From NCBI RefSeq assembly GCF_018760785.1, contig NZ_JAHHZO010000005.1, positions 124,001 through 188,000 of the forward strand: DNA of 64,000 nucleotides, read 5' to 3'. Source of the stretch: Rhizobium sp. CSW-27. GTDB lineage: Bacteria; Pseudomonadota; Alphaproteobacteria; Rhizobiales; Rhizobiaceae. The notes beneath the pieces were generated by a model. It searched no databases. It was not told where the DNA came from and saw only the letters and a list, made by a program, of their open reading frames with translations. This document shows positions 25,962-33,866 of the stretch, piece after piece (the stretch's first letter is position 1; each line of letters opens with the position of its first letter). The position numbers were made by a program, and so were the translations under genes.

Positions 25962-26615
25962 ATGAAGACCACCCGTTCCATCCCGTCGCAACGTCCGTCG
26001 CTGAGCCGCCGCCATCTGGTGCTGGGCCTTGCCGGCTTGGCTGCCGTCGGGCTTTCGGGCGTTCCCGCGCTTGCGCAAGGGGGGGCGCCCTCCGATGCCG
26101 CGCAGAAGATTGCCGACCATTTTTCCTCGGTGAAGACCATGATGGGCGAATTCGTCCAGTTCGGGCCGCGAGGCGAACAGACCGGCGGCAAGTTCTTCAT
26201 CGAACGCCCCGGCAAGCTGCGTTTCAATTTCGAAGACCCGTCGCCGATCCGCGTGATTGCCGATGGCAACAATGTCGTCGTCGGCAATCTGAAGCTGAAG
26301 ACCTGGGATCTCTATCCCTTGTCCAAGACACCGCTCAGCCTGCTGCTGGCCGATCGCATCGACCTGTCGAACCAGATGGTGCGCGATGTGAAGGAAGAAA
26401 GCGACCTGACCACCATCGTGCTGGGCAACAAGACCGTGTTCGGCGATTCCACCATCACGATGATGTTCGATCCCAAGACCTATGACCTTCGCCAGTGGAC
26501 CATCACCGACCTGCAGGGCAAGGATACCACGGTGATGATCTACAATGTGCAGACGGGCGTGCGCTTCGACGACAAGGTCTTCACCATTCCCTATGACGAG
26601 GTCCACAAGCTTTAA
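25962..26615 (+). CDS. lolA: LolA-family outer-membrane lipoprotein carrier
   Basis: A 217-aa periplasmic protein with a twin-Arg-containing signal sequence (SRRHLVLGLAGLAAVGLSG, cleavage near ALAQG at ~38-39). The LolA fold is suggested by the N-terminal AAQKIADHFSSVKTMMGEFVQFG, the TGGKFFIERPGKLRFNFEDP sheet segment, and the later RQWTITDLQGKDTTV run. LolA takes lipoproteins from LolCDE to the outer membrane. ATG 25962 follows AAGGAGATCC, an excellent ribosome binding site. Next to ftsK, as in many proteobacteria. Confidence 0.9.
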   Translation: MKTTRSIPSQRPSLSRRHLVLGLAGLAAVGLSGVPALAQGGAPSDAAQKIADHFSSVKTMMGEFVQFGPRGEQTGGKFFIERPGKLRFNFEDPSPIRVIADGNNVVVGNLKLKTWDLYPLSKTPLSLLLADRIDLSNQMVRDVKEESDLTTIVLGNKTVFGDSTITMMFDPKTYDLRQWTITDLQGKDTTVMIYNVQTGVRFDDKVFTIPYDEVHKL

Positions 26616-26697
26616 GGCAGACGGTGCAGGTGAGTATATCCGACGCATTCCGCCGCTCCGGCCCGGCCGCCCTTGCCCTTGATGGATGAAAGGTTCT

Positions 26698-26726
26698 AAA
26701 CCTCGGCGCAACACGTCGAGGTTTTT
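26698..26726 (+). terminator. Terminator of lolA overlapping the xthA ribosome binding site
   Basis: AAACCTCG (26698-26705) pairs with CGAGGTTT (26717-26724), followed by T residues to 26726. The GAGG in the 3' arm (26718-26721) is also the best Shine-Dalgarno sequence for xthA, whose ATG is at 26729. The structure could therefore both end lolA transcripts and hide the xthA start in read-through RNA. Confidence 0.6.
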
Positions 26727-26728
26727 GC

Positions 26729-27529
26729 ATGACTTTCTCCATCACCACCTGGAACATCAATTCGGTGCGCCTGCGCCTGCCGATCGTACAGCAGTTCATT
26801 GCCCGCGCCCGGCCCGACATCCTCTGCCTGCAGGAGATCAAGTGCCGCGAAGCGGAATTCCCGCTCGAGCCATTGCGGGATATGGGTTATCCGCACATCA
26901 TCCTGCATGGCCAGAAGGGCTATCACGGGGTGGCGATCCTCTCGCAGGTGCCGCTTCTCGAGGATCACCGGCAGGATTATTGCGGCGTGGGCGATGCGCG
27001 CCACATCTCGGCGATCTTCGAGCAGGCCGGTCGCCGCATCCGCCTGCACAATTTCTACGTTCCGGCCGGCGGTGACGAGCCGGATCGCGGCATCAACCCG
27101 AAATTCGGCCACAAGCTGGATTTCGTCGAGGAAATGAAGGCGCTGCGGGCGCAGGTGCCGGGCATCTCCTCCATCCTCGTAGGAGACCTCAACATCGCGC
27201 CGCTGGAGCATGACGTCTGGTCGCACAGGCAGATGCTGAAGATCGTCAGCCATACGCCGGTAGAGACCGAAGGCCTGCTGGAGGTGATGCGCCAGGGCGG
27301 CTGGCTGGACTTGATGCGCCAGTACGTGCCGGCCTCCGAAAAGCTCTACACCTGGTGGAGTTACCGCGCCAAGGACTGGGAAGCGGCTGATCGCGGCCGC
27401 CGCCTCGACCACATCTGGTCCTCGCCCGATCTCGGCCCTCTCCTGGAGGGCATCGAGGTTCTGAAGGAGGCGCGGGGCTGGGAGCGTCCCTCCGACCACG
27501 TGCCCGTGACCGCCACCTTCCGCTTCTGA
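26729..27529 (+). CDS. xthA: Exodeoxyribonuclease III
   Basis: A 266-aa AP endonuclease/3'-5' exonuclease for base-excision repair. The endonuclease/exonuclease/phosphatase motifs are present: TTWNINSVRLRL at the N-terminus, CLQEIKC with the metal-binding Glu, GVAILS, VGDLNIAP (Asp/Asn catalytic pair), RLDHIWSS and the final SDHVPVTATF with catalytic His. Length is normal. The start is fixed by the family N-terminus MTFSITTWN. It starts directly behind the hairpin described at 26698-26726. Confidence 0.95.
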   Translation: MTFSITTWNINSVRLRLPIVQQFIARARPDILCLQEIKCREAEFPLEPLRDMGYPHIILHGQKGYHGVAILSQVPLLEDHRQDYCGVGDARHISAIFEQAGRRIRLHNFYVPAGGDEPDRGINPKFGHKLDFVEEMKALRAQVPGISSILVGDLNIAPLEHDVWSHRQMLKIVSHTPVETEGLLEVMRQGGWLDLMRQYVPASEKLYTWWSYRAKDWEAADRGRRLDHIWSSPDLGPLLEGIEVLKEARGWERPSDHVPVTATFRF

Positions 27530-27549
27530 TTCTGCATCTGAAATCTTGC

Positions 27550-27572
27550 CCCTCCCGTCCCGAACGGGAGGG
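27550..27572. terminator. Hairpin between convergent xthA and agmatinase genes
   Basis: CCCTCCCG (27550-27557) pairs with CGGGAGGG (27565-27572). It lies in the 62-base gap between the two stop codons and could act on both strands, although no clear T run follows on the plus strand (CTTGCTC) and the T content on the minus strand is modest. Confidence 0.4.
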
Positions 27573-27591
27573 CTTGCTCAGAGGGGGGCGA

Positions 27592-28554
27592 TCAGCCGGC
27601 GCGGCGGCGTGCCACGCAGGGCGCCATCACGCACAGCAGTTCGAACAGGATGTTGGCGCCCGCGAGCGCCGTCAGCCCGGCAACGTCGAACGGTGGCGCA
27701 ACCTCCACCACATCGGCCCCGACAATGTCGATACCGGCCAGCAGGCGCACCAGTTGCTGTGCCTCGCGGGTGGTGAAGCCGCCGATTTCCGGCGTGCCGG
27801 TGCCCGGCGCCATTGAGGGATCGATGCTGTCGATGTCGAAGGTGACATAGGTCGCGCCCTCGCCGACGATGGCGCGTGCTTCCGCCATCACGTCCTCGAC
27901 GCCGCGTGCGACGAATTCCTCCATGTAGATGATGCGGATGCCCTGGGATTTCGCCCAGTCATGGTCGGTCGTGTCATAGATCGAGCCACGAATGCCGATC
28001 TGCACCACGCGCTTCGGATCGAGCAGGCCTTCCTCGATCGCGCGGCGGAAGGGTGTGCCGTGCGTGTACTTGTTGCCGCCGAAATAGCTGTCATTGGTGT
28101 CGGTATGGGCATCGAAATGCACCATGCCAACCGCTCGGGCTTTTGCCACGGCCCGGAGCACCGGCAGCGTCGTCAGATGGTCGCCACCGACGCAAAGCGG
28201 CAGCGCCCCGGCCGAGACAATGGCGGCAATGCCGTCCTCGATCCGCCTCAGCCCGTCCATCAGGTCGATGGGATTGACCGAGACATCGCCCACATCGGCA
28301 ACATTGGCGATGGAGAAGGGCTCGACGCCCGAGACATGGTGCACGCGGCGGATCAGGCTGGACTGGTTGCGCACCTCGCGCGGCCCGTGTCGGGCGCCGG
28401 CGCGATTGGTCGTGCCGCCATCCCAGGGAATGCCGACCAGGGCGATGTCGAGCCCCTCGGGCGAAGGAACGGCCGGCAGGCGCATGAAGGTGGAATGGCC
28501 GGCAAAGCGCGGCACTTCGGCCGCATCGACAGGCTGGTGGAAGATCGAGGTCAT
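27592..28554 (-). CDS. speB: Agmatinase / ureohydrolase
   Basis: A 320-aa manganese enzyme of the arginase/agmatinase family, splitting agmatine to putrescine and urea in polyamine synthesis (other guanidino substrates are possible). All metal-ligand motifs are present: CVGGDHLTTLPVL, HFDAHTDTND and TFDIDSIDPSMAPGTGTPEIGG. ATG 28554 is the start; an adjacent TTG extends by one residue. A GGAG lies 7 bases upstream. The gene is convergent with xthA and a palindrome lies 37 bases before it (28591-28607). Confidence 0.9.
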   Translation of the reverse strand: MTSIFHQPVDAAEVPRFAGHSTFMRLPAVPSPEGLDIALVGIPWDGGTTNRAGARHGPREVRNQSSLIRRVHHVSGVEPFSIANVADVGDVSVNPIDLMDGLRRIEDGIAAIVSAGALPLCVGGDHLTTLPVLRAVAKARAVGMVHFDAHTDTNDSYFGGNKYTHGTPFRRAIEEGLLDPKRVVQIGIRGSIYDTTDHDWAKSQGIRIIYMEEFVARGVEDVMAEARAIVGEGATYVTFDIDSIDPSMAPGTGTPEIGGFTTREAQQLVRLLAGIDIVGADVVEVAPPFDVAGLTALAGANILFELLCVMAPCVARRRAG

Positions 28555-28590
28555 CAAGGGCTCCGGTGAGGAAGGCAGGCAAAGGCAATG

Positions 28591-28607
28591 CTGCTGCAGT
28601 GCAGCAG
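28591..28607. promoter_or_regulatory. Perfect palindrome before the agmatinase gene
   Basis: CTGCTGCA, G, TGCAGCAG: two perfect 8-base arms around one base, 37 bases upstream of the agmatinase ATG, in the gap after the metallo-hydrolase stop codon. Further CTGCTG repeats flank it. It could be an operator or a short hairpin; function unproven. Confidence 0.3.
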
Positions 28608-28651
28608 AACCGGCTGCTGCTGTAAATGCTCCCCGGCCAAAAGATTGGCGG

Positions 28652-29728
28652 TCAGGCGTCCGGCACCTCGAAGATCTCGCCCGGCCTGAGGGCGCGGAAA
28701 CGACCGGGCTCGATTGCGGCGGCGGTCAGCGCATTGCGAAGCGCCGCCAGCGGTTCCTCTATGCCCTCGTCGGTCAGCTTCACCGTGCCCCAGTGATGGC
28801 CGACGGCATGGGCGGCGCGGGCAAGCTGCATGCCGGCCACCGCCTCCTCCGGATTCTGGTGCTGCGCCTGCATGAACCAGCGCGGCTCGTATGCGCCGAT
28901 CGGCAGGATGGCGAGACGGAAGCTTCCGTGTTTTTGCGCGGCCGCCCGGTAATTGATGCCCTGGTGAAAGCCAGTATCGCCGATGTGGTAGATCCTGCCG
29001 GCCTGGGTTTCGATCACGAAGGCGCCCCAGAGCGCCATGCGCCGGTCGTTCAGCCCGCGCGCCGACCAGTGGTGGCAGGGTTCGCAATGGATGGTGACAT
29101 TCTTGCCGGCATAGGTCTGCGCTCCCCAGTCCATGACGGTAATGCGTGGATTGTCCAGGTCCGGAGCGAAGATCGCATCATTGCCGAGCGGCGTGATGAA
29201 ATGCGGCCGATGCGCCGCATGCAGACGCTTCAGTGTGTCGAGATCGAGATGGTCGTAGTGATTGTGCGTGACGATGACGATATCGACGGGTGGCAGGTCT
29301 TCCAGCCGGATGCCCGGTGCATTGACACGCTTCGGACCGGCAAAGGAGACGGGGCTTGTTCGCTCCGCCCAGACCGGATCGGTCAGGATATTGAGGCCGG
29401 CCACCTGGATCAGCATCGAGGCATGGCCAACCATGGTGACGACGAGCCGGTTGCCCGTCACCCGCTTCTCCGGCACGGCGGGCGCAAACGGGCTCGGATA
29501 GGCCTCCGGCCAGGCAATGCTCTTGCCGTTCAGGCGCCAGCGCAGCAGGTTCGTGAAACCCTTCGGCTCCTCGCCGCCGGGATTGAAGAAGCGGGTTCCA
29601 TCGAAATGGTCCGAAACCGGCCCCTTGTAATAGCGATTGGCTGCCATGGCTCTCCCTGCCGCCAGTCCGCCGCCGAGAAGCGCGAGACTGCCGATGCCTG
29701 TCCATTTCAAGAATTGGCGTCGTTTCAT
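28652..29728 (-). CDS. Exported metallo-beta-lactamase-fold hydrolase
   Basis: A 358-aa protein with an N-terminal twin-arginine-like signal (MKRRQFLKWTGIGSLALLGG, cleavage near AMA at ~30). The MBL-fold motif HNHYDH (within IVTHNHYDHLDLDT) and downstream His/Asp residues (CEPCHHWSARG, YHIGDTGFH, HHWGTVKL) give a binuclear zinc site. The combination with FTNLLRWRLNGK near the N-terminus and ILPIGAYEPRWFM resembles NAPE-PLD/UlaG-type lipid phosphodiesterases (COG2220), so a phospholipid or lactone is possible. Likely periplasmic or membrane-anchored. Confidence 0.85.
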   Translation of the reverse strand: MKRRQFLKWTGIGSLALLGGGLAAGRAMAANRYYKGPVSDHFDGTRFFNPGGEEPKGFTNLLRWRLNGKSIAWPEAYPSPFAPAVPEKRVTGNRLVVTMVGHASMLIQVAGLNILTDPVWAERTSPVSFAGPKRVNAPGIRLEDLPPVDIVIVTHNHYDHLDLDTLKRLHAAHRPHFITPLGNDAIFAPDLDNPRITVMDWGAQTYAGKNVTIHCEPCHHWSARGLNDRRMALWGAFVIETQAGRIYHIGDTGFHQGINYRAAAQKHGSFRLAILPIGAYEPRWFMQAQHQNPEEAVAGMQLARAAHAVGHHWGTVKLTDEGIEEPLAALRNALTAAAIEPGRFRALRPGEIFEVPDA

Positions 29729-29800
29729 CAGGAATCTATAGGAAGTGAGTGGTAAGGCTTCAAGCGATGCTACGTCCGGTGACGCGGCCGGATCAGCGCC

Positions 29801-30238
29801 TCAGGCCGGTATCGCGTCGGTTCTGGCGAAATCGTCCCCGACGAACAGCAGCGGTATATCCAGCGCCTTCGCTGCGGCATAGGCGAAGCAATCGCCGAAA
29901 TTCAGCCTCGCCGGATGGCCCGTGGCGCGGCCGAACCGGCGGGCTGCGTCCAGCGCCAGTCGGTGCGTGCCGGCCTCGATCGGGACTTCGATGGCGCCTA
30001 TTGCGTTCATGAAGTCCTCCACATCGGCCTGCACCTCTGCCAGAAGTGCTGCAGGTGTCGGCACCTGATCTCCATAGATCGAGATCGCGGTCTTCCTGGC
30101 CAGGCTGACGACCGCCTCATACATGGTGATGGAGGAATAGTGGATTGGGCCGGCTGCCTCTCGAATACGTCTCAGCAGATCGTCGGCCAAAGCTTCCCGG
30201 GCCAGGATGGCGACCACGGCTGATGCATCCAGGAACAT
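29801..30238 (-). CDS. vapC: VapC-type toxin (PIN-domain ribonuclease)
   Basis: A 145-aa PIN-domain protein. The acidic residues of the metal site are present: Asp4 in MFLDASAVVAILARE, Glu in TMYEAVVSLARK, Asp in LNFGDCFAYAAAKAL and Asp in LLFVGDDFART. VapC toxins cleave tRNA or rRNA. The start ATG at 30238 overlaps the antitoxin stop codon by one base (TGATG), typical of translational coupling. The frame could reach 30250 but the family start is MFLDAS. The toxin shows no sign of being broken. Confidence 0.9.
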   Translation of the reverse strand: MFLDASAVVAILAREALADDLLRRIREAAGPIHYSSITMYEAVVSLARKTAISIYGDQVPTPAALLAEVQADVEDFMNAIGAIEVPIEAGTHRLALDAARRFGRATGHPARLNFGDCFAYAAAKALDIPLLFVGDDFARTDAIPA

Positions 30239-30483
30239 CAGACTTCCCACATTTCGTCCATGTAGGCCTTGTCATCATAACGGGCTGGATGATTTCCCAT
30301 GCGAGACGCAATCCTGTCCTGAATCCTGGCAACGCTGTCTGTGGGAGGCTGCCTGCCTTCGCTCCGCTTCAATTCGTTCTGGAGCGCCCGGCGAACCGCC
30401 TCGGATTTGCTCTTCGCGCCCAGCCGTCGCATGACTTCGCTCGCCAAGGCGTCGATTTCCGCATCGCGAATGTCAAGGGACAT
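30238..30483 (-). CDS. vapB: VapB-family antitoxin
   Basis: An 81-aa protein beginning MSLDIRDAEIDALASEVMRR, with the segment LGAKSKSEAVRRALQNEL characteristic of the PSK/VapB ribbon-helix-helix-like antitoxins, and a C-terminal toxin-wrapping tail (ASRMGNHPARYDDKAYMDEM). It would neutralise VapC and bind its own promoter. ATG 30483 is preferred over the adjacent ATG at 30486 because GGAGG lies 6 bases before it. The open frame extends to 30684, but those residues run across the ffh control region and are not credible. Confidence 0.88.
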   Translation of the reverse strand: MSLDIRDAEIDALASEVMRRLGAKSKSEAVRRALQNELKRSEGRQPPTDSVARIQDRIASRMGNHPARYDDKAYMDEMWEV

Positions 30484-30573
30484 CATCGGCCTCCAATCAA
30501 CGAACCAGACACATCCTACCATAAGGCACGACCCACCGCAAAACCGGGGGGGCGCAAAAATCCCGCAAAGCCT

Positions 30574-30602
30574 TGACTTCCGCGGTCCCATCGGGTTTAA
30601 GC
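30574..30602 (+). promoter_or_regulatory. Candidate promoter of the ffh leader
   Basis: TTGACT (30574-30579), a 17-base spacer and TTTAAG (30597-30602). The -35 is good and the -10 weak. If used, it would give a leader of about 185 bases before the ffh ATG. Confidence 0.45.
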
Positions 30603-30643
30603 ACGTCGATCTGCTTAAAGTTGACGAGACTTTAGCCACCGAC

Positions 30644-30717
30644 CGGGACCCGCAAAGGTATAAAGAGATCCCGGAGGTCAACACCCGACAGCGCGTTGCG
30701 CCCTCGGGTGCTTTTTG
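30644..30717 (+). ncRNA. Structured ffh leader with attenuator-like terminator
   Basis: Two successive hairpins: CCGGGA (30644-30649) with TCCCGG (30670-30675), and CACCCGA (30683-30689) with TCGGGTG (30705-30711), the latter enclosing a GCGC/GCGC inner stem and followed by CTTTTT. The second is a convincing intrinsic terminator 77 bases before ffh. The RNA is either a short independent transcript or an attenuated leader. It lacks the conserved SRP RNA motif, so it is not 4.5S RNA. Confidence 0.5.
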
Positions 30718-30793
30718 GCTTTGCGTCTTGTTTTCGGGCGGTGAAGACCCGACGTTTCCGGTTCGACCGGCAAATGTCTAGAAGGATGAAACG

Positions 30794-32362
30794 ATGTTCG
30801 AAAACCTCCAGGACCGTCTTGGTTCCATCTTGAGTGGACTGACCGGCCGTGGCGCGCTCTCCGAGGCGGATGTCTCGGCAGCCCTGCGCGAGGTTCGCCG
30901 TGCGCTGCTCGAAGCGGACGTGGCGCTGGAAGTCGTGCGCGCCTTCACCGACCGGGTGCGCGAAAAGGCGGTTGGCGCCGAAGTTCTGAAGTCGATCAAG
31001 CCCGGCCAGATGGTCGTCAAGATCGTCCATGACGAACTCATCGAGATGCTGGGCGCCGAGGGCGTTTCCATCGACCTGCATGCGGCCGCCCCGGTCGTGA
31101 TCATGATGGTCGGCCTGCAGGGCTCCGGCAAGACCACCACCACCGGCAAGATCGCCAAGCGCCTGACCGAGCGTGACAAGAAGAAGGTCCTGATGGCCTC
31201 GCTGGACACGCGTCGTCCGGCCGCCCAGGAGCAGCTGCGCCAGCTGGGCCAGCAGACGGGTGTCGACACGCTGCCGATCATCGCCGGCCAGTCGCCCACC
31301 GATATTGCTGCCCGCGCCGTGCAGGCCGCCAGGCTCGGCGGCCACGATGTCGTCATCCTCGACACCGCAGGCCGCACGCATATCGACGAGCCGCTGATGG
31401 CCGAGATGGCCGAGATCAAGGCCCGCTCGAAGCCGCATGAAATTCTGCTGGTCGCCGACAGTCTGACCGGCCAGGATGCCGTTAACCTCGCCCGCAATTT
31501 CGATGAGCGCGTCGGCATCACCGGCCTCGTTCTGACCCGCATGGACGGCGATGGTCGCGGCGGCGCAGCCCTTTCGATGCGCGCCGTCACCGGCAAGCCG
31601 ATCAAGCTGATCGGTGTCGGCGAAAAGATGTCGGAGCTCGAAGAGTTCCACCCGCGCCGCATCGCAGACCGCATCCTCGGCATGGGCGACATCGTGTCGC
31701 TCGTCGAGAAGGCGGCAGAGAATATCGACGCCGAAAAGGCGCGCGCCATGGCCGAGAAGATGGCCAAGGGCAAGTTCGACCTGAACGACCTTGCCGACCA
31801 GCTGCGCCAGATGAAGGCGATGGGCGGCATGGGCGGCATCATGGGTCTGATGCCCGGCATGGCGGGCATGAAGGACAAGCTGGCCGCCTCCGGCATGAAT
31901 GACAAGATGTTCGACCGGCAGATCGCCATCATCTCCTCGATGACCAAGGCCGAGCGCGCCAATCCTGACATTCTGAAACACTCGCGCAAGAAGCGCATAG
32001 CCGCCGGTTCCGGCACGGATGCCGCCGAGATCAACAAGCTGCTCAAGATGCATCGCCAGATGGCCGACATGATGAAGGCCATGGGCGGCAAGGGCAAGGG
32101 CGGCATCATGAAGCAGATGATGGGCGGCCTTGCCGGCAAGATGGGCCTCGGCGGCCTTGGCGGCGGCATGCCGGACCTGTCGAATATGGACCCGAAGCAG
32201 CTGGAGGCGCTGGCCAAGCAGGCGGAAGCCGCGGGCTTCAAGCCGGGCTCGATGCCGGGTCTTCCCGGCGGAATGGGCGGCGGCCTGCCGGGTCTCGGCG
32301 GTGCCAAGCTGCCGGGTCTGGGTGGTCTTCCGGGGCTGCCCGGCATGCCGAAGAAGAAGTAG
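30794..32362 (+). CDS. ffh: Signal recognition particle protein Ffh (SRP54)
   Basis: A 522-aa SRP GTPase that recognises signal peptides on ribosomes and hands them to FtsY (encoded at 54400-55929). N domain residues 1-~95; GTPase with G1 GLQGSGKTTTTGKIA, DTRRPAAQEQL, DTAGRTHID and TRMDGDGRGGAALS; Met-rich M domain from ~300 with the MGGMGGIMGLMPGMAGMKDKL finger loop and RKKRIAAGSG near the RNA-binding helices. The last ~90 residues are an unusual Gly/Met/Pro/Leu-rich tail making the protein ~70 aa longer than in E. coli; such tails occur in rhizobia. A structured leader precedes it. Confidence 0.97.
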   Translation: MFENLQDRLGSILSGLTGRGALSEADVSAALREVRRALLEADVALEVVRAFTDRVREKAVGAEVLKSIKPGQMVVKIVHDELIEMLGAEGVSIDLHAAAPVVIMMVGLQGSGKTTTTGKIAKRLTERDKKKVLMASLDTRRPAAQEQLRQLGQQTGVDTLPIIAGQSPTDIAARAVQAARLGGHDVVILDTAGRTHIDEPLMAEMAEIKARSKPHEILLVADSLTGQDAVNLARNFDERVGITGLVLTRMDGDGRGGAALSMRAVTGKPIKLIGVGEKMSELEEFHPRRIADRILGMGDIVSLVEKAAENIDAEKARAMAEKMAKGKFDLNDLADQLRQMKAMGGMGGIMGLMPGMAGMKDKLAASGMNDKMFDRQIAIISSMTKAERANPDILKHSRKKRIAAGSGTDAAEINKLLKMHRQMADMMKAMGGKGKGGIMKQMMGGLAGKMGLGGLGGGMPDLSNMDPKQLEALAKQAEAAGFKPGSMPGLPGGMGGGLPGLGGAKLPGLGGLPGLPGMPKKK

Positions 32363-32376
32363 GGGGAGGGATGCGG

Positions 32377-32697
32377 ATGGTCGATCCGAAGGTGAAGGAA
32401 CAGCTCGGCAAATACCGCCAGTCGATCGACAACATCGACGCGGCGCTGGTGCACATGCTGGCCGAGCGTTTCCGCTGCACCAAGGAAGTGGGCATCCTGA
32501 AGGCCCAGTATGATTTGCCGCCGGCCGATCCGGCGCGCGAGGAATACCAGATCGAGCGGCTCCGTCGCCTGGCGAACGATGCCCAGCTTGATCCGGATTT
32601 TGCGGAGAAGTTCCTGAATTTCATCATCAGGGAAGTCATCCGTCACCATGAAGCCATTGCCGCCGAACATGGCGGTGCAACCGAAAAGACCGCCTGA
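32377..32697 (+). CDS. Chorismate mutase (AroQ type)
   Basis: A 106-aa all-helical AroQ-class chorismate mutase converting chorismate to prephenate for Phe and Tyr synthesis. Arg and Lys of the active site are in GKYRQSIDNIDAALVHMLAERFRCTKEVGILKA, with Glu/Gln from the C-terminal helix region FAEKFLNFIIREVIRHHE. ATG 32377 is used rather than 32371 because GGGGGAGGG ends 6 bases before it. It lies 14 bases after ffh and upstream of rpsP, a conserved rhizobial order. Confidence 0.9.
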   Translation: MVDPKVKEQLGKYRQSIDNIDAALVHMLAERFRCTKEVGILKAQYDLPPADPAREEYQIERLRRLANDAQLDPDFAEKFLNFIIREVIRHHEAIAAEHGGATEKTA

Positions 32698-32763
32698 CGG
32701 CGGCCTCGACAACAGACAGCCCGTCGAAGAGGACGGCCTGAACCGAAACTGAAGGAGTTAGAA

Positions 32764-33129
32764 ATGTCCCTGAAGATCCGTCTCGCCCGTGGTGGTTCCA
32801 AGAAGCGCCCGTATTATCACGTTGTCGTTGCCGATGCGCGTTCGCCGCGCGATGGCCGCTTCATCGCAACCGTCGGCTCCTGGAACCCGATGCTGGCCAA
32901 GGACAACGAACAGCGCGTCGTTCTCGATGCGGAAGCCATCAAGGCCTGGGTTGCCAAGGGCGCACAGCCGACCGACCGCGTTCTGCGCTTCATGGCGGAA
33001 GCCGGCATTGCCGAGCGCGAAGCCCGCAGCAACCCGACCAAGGCACAGCCCGGCAAGAAGGCTGTCGAGCGCGCCAAGGAAAAGGCTGCCAAGGCTGCCG
33101 AGGCCGCTGACGCTGCTGCTGCCGAATAA
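32764..33129 (+). CDS. rpsP: 30S ribosomal protein S16
   Basis: A 121-aa S16: [42 protein letters not shown] region is fully conserved, followed by an Ala/Glu/Lys-rich C-terminal extension from about residue 90 that is typical of alphaproteobacterial S16 (E. coli S16 is 82 aa). AAGGAGTTAGAA precedes the ATG. A strong hairpin follows at 33155-33193, so rpsP transcription may partly end before rimM. Confidence 0.97.
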   Translation: MSLKIRLARGGSKKRPYYHVVVADARSPRDGRFIATVGSWNPMLAKDNEQRVVLDAEAIKAWVAKGAQPTDRVLRFMAEAGIAEREARSNPTKAQPGKKAVERAKEKAAKAAEAADAAAAE

Positions 33130-33154
33130 GTTCGGACGCATCCTTGCAATAACG

Positions 33155-33193
33155 GGCGGGTGGCATGGCGACATGCCGCCCGCCTGTCGTTTT
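33155..33193 (+). terminator. Terminator after rpsP
   Basis: GGCGGG-T-GGCATG (33155-33167), loop GCGA, CATGCC-G-CCCGCC (33172-33184), then TGTCGTTTT. It separates rpsP from rimM-trmD. Confidence 0.75.
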
Positions 33194-33258
33194 CAACAGG
33201 CTGTTTTCAAGTCGTGCGATAGGCTGTAGAGCATCCGTCGATGAAAGAGGGAGCAAGC

Positions 33259-33858
33259 ATGGCCAAGCTGGAAAACCCCGTCCTGATGGCAACGATCGGC
33301 GCGGCCCAGGGCCTGCGCGGCGAGGTTCGTGTGCGCGCCTTCACCGCAGATCCTTTGGCGCTCGGCGACTACGGCAACCTGCACAGCACGGATGGCCGCG
33401 TCTTCGAGATCCTCGAGATCCGCGAGGCGAAGACTGTCGTGATCGTGCGGTTCCGCGGCATCAACGACCGCAATGCGGCCGAGGCGCTGAACGGGCTCGA
33501 ACTTTTCATCGACCGCGACAACCTGCCGGACGAAGAACTCGACGAGGACGAATTCTTCTATGCCGACCTCGAAGGGCTGGAAGCGGTCGATGCCGTGGGC
33601 AACAGCTATGGCCAGGTGAGCGGCGTCTTCGATTTCGGCGCGGGCGATCTTCTGGAACTCAAGGGGCCCGGCCGGCGCCCGACGCTCATTCCGTTCTCCG
33701 AGGCGGCCGTGCTGGAAATCGATCTGGAGGCCGGTCGCATCCTGGTCGATCCGGTGGCTGCCGGCCTGATCGACACGCCCGACGATGATGTGCCGCCCGA
33801 GCCGAAAGGCAAGGCGGGCGGTAAGGCCGGTCGCAAGCCGAAGGGCGAGGCAGAGTGA
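33259..33858 (+). CDS. rimM: 16S rRNA processing protein RimM
   Basis: A 199-aa ribosome-maturation factor that binds S19 and assists 30S head assembly. The N-terminal RimM domain shows [23 protein letters not shown]; the PRC-barrel C-terminal domain has [19 protein letters not shown] and [27 protein letters not shown]. The tail is basic ([17 protein letters not shown]). ATG 33259 is preferred over 33241 because AGAGGGAG lies 6 bases before it. Its end overlaps the possible GTG start of trmD. Confidence 0.93.
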   Translation: MAKLENPVLMATIGAAQGLRGEVRVRAFTADPLALGDYGNLHSTDGRVFEILEIREAKTVVIVRFRGINDRNAAEALNGLELFIDRDNLPDEELDEDEFFYADLEGLEAVDAVGNSYGQVSGVFDFGAGDLLELKGPGRRPTLIPFSEAAVLEIDLEAGRILVDPVAAGLIDTPDDDVPPEPKGKAGGKAGRKPKGEAE

Positions 33859-33866
33859 CGGCGGCC

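Larger units (their letters stand above)
30484..30793. other. Control region between divergent vapB and ffh
   Basis: A 310-base region. It contains the vapB promoter region (minus strand, not identified precisely) and, on the plus strand, the candidate promoter at 30574-30602, a hairpin at 30644-30675 and a terminator-like hairpin at 30683-30717 that form the ffh leader. No gene is evident. Confidence 0.5.

Noticed and set aside
30560..30790. Possible 4.5S SRP RNA before ffh
   Set aside because: The conserved GGTCAGG...GGAAGCAGC-type apical motif is missing; the structure is two separate hairpins with a terminator.
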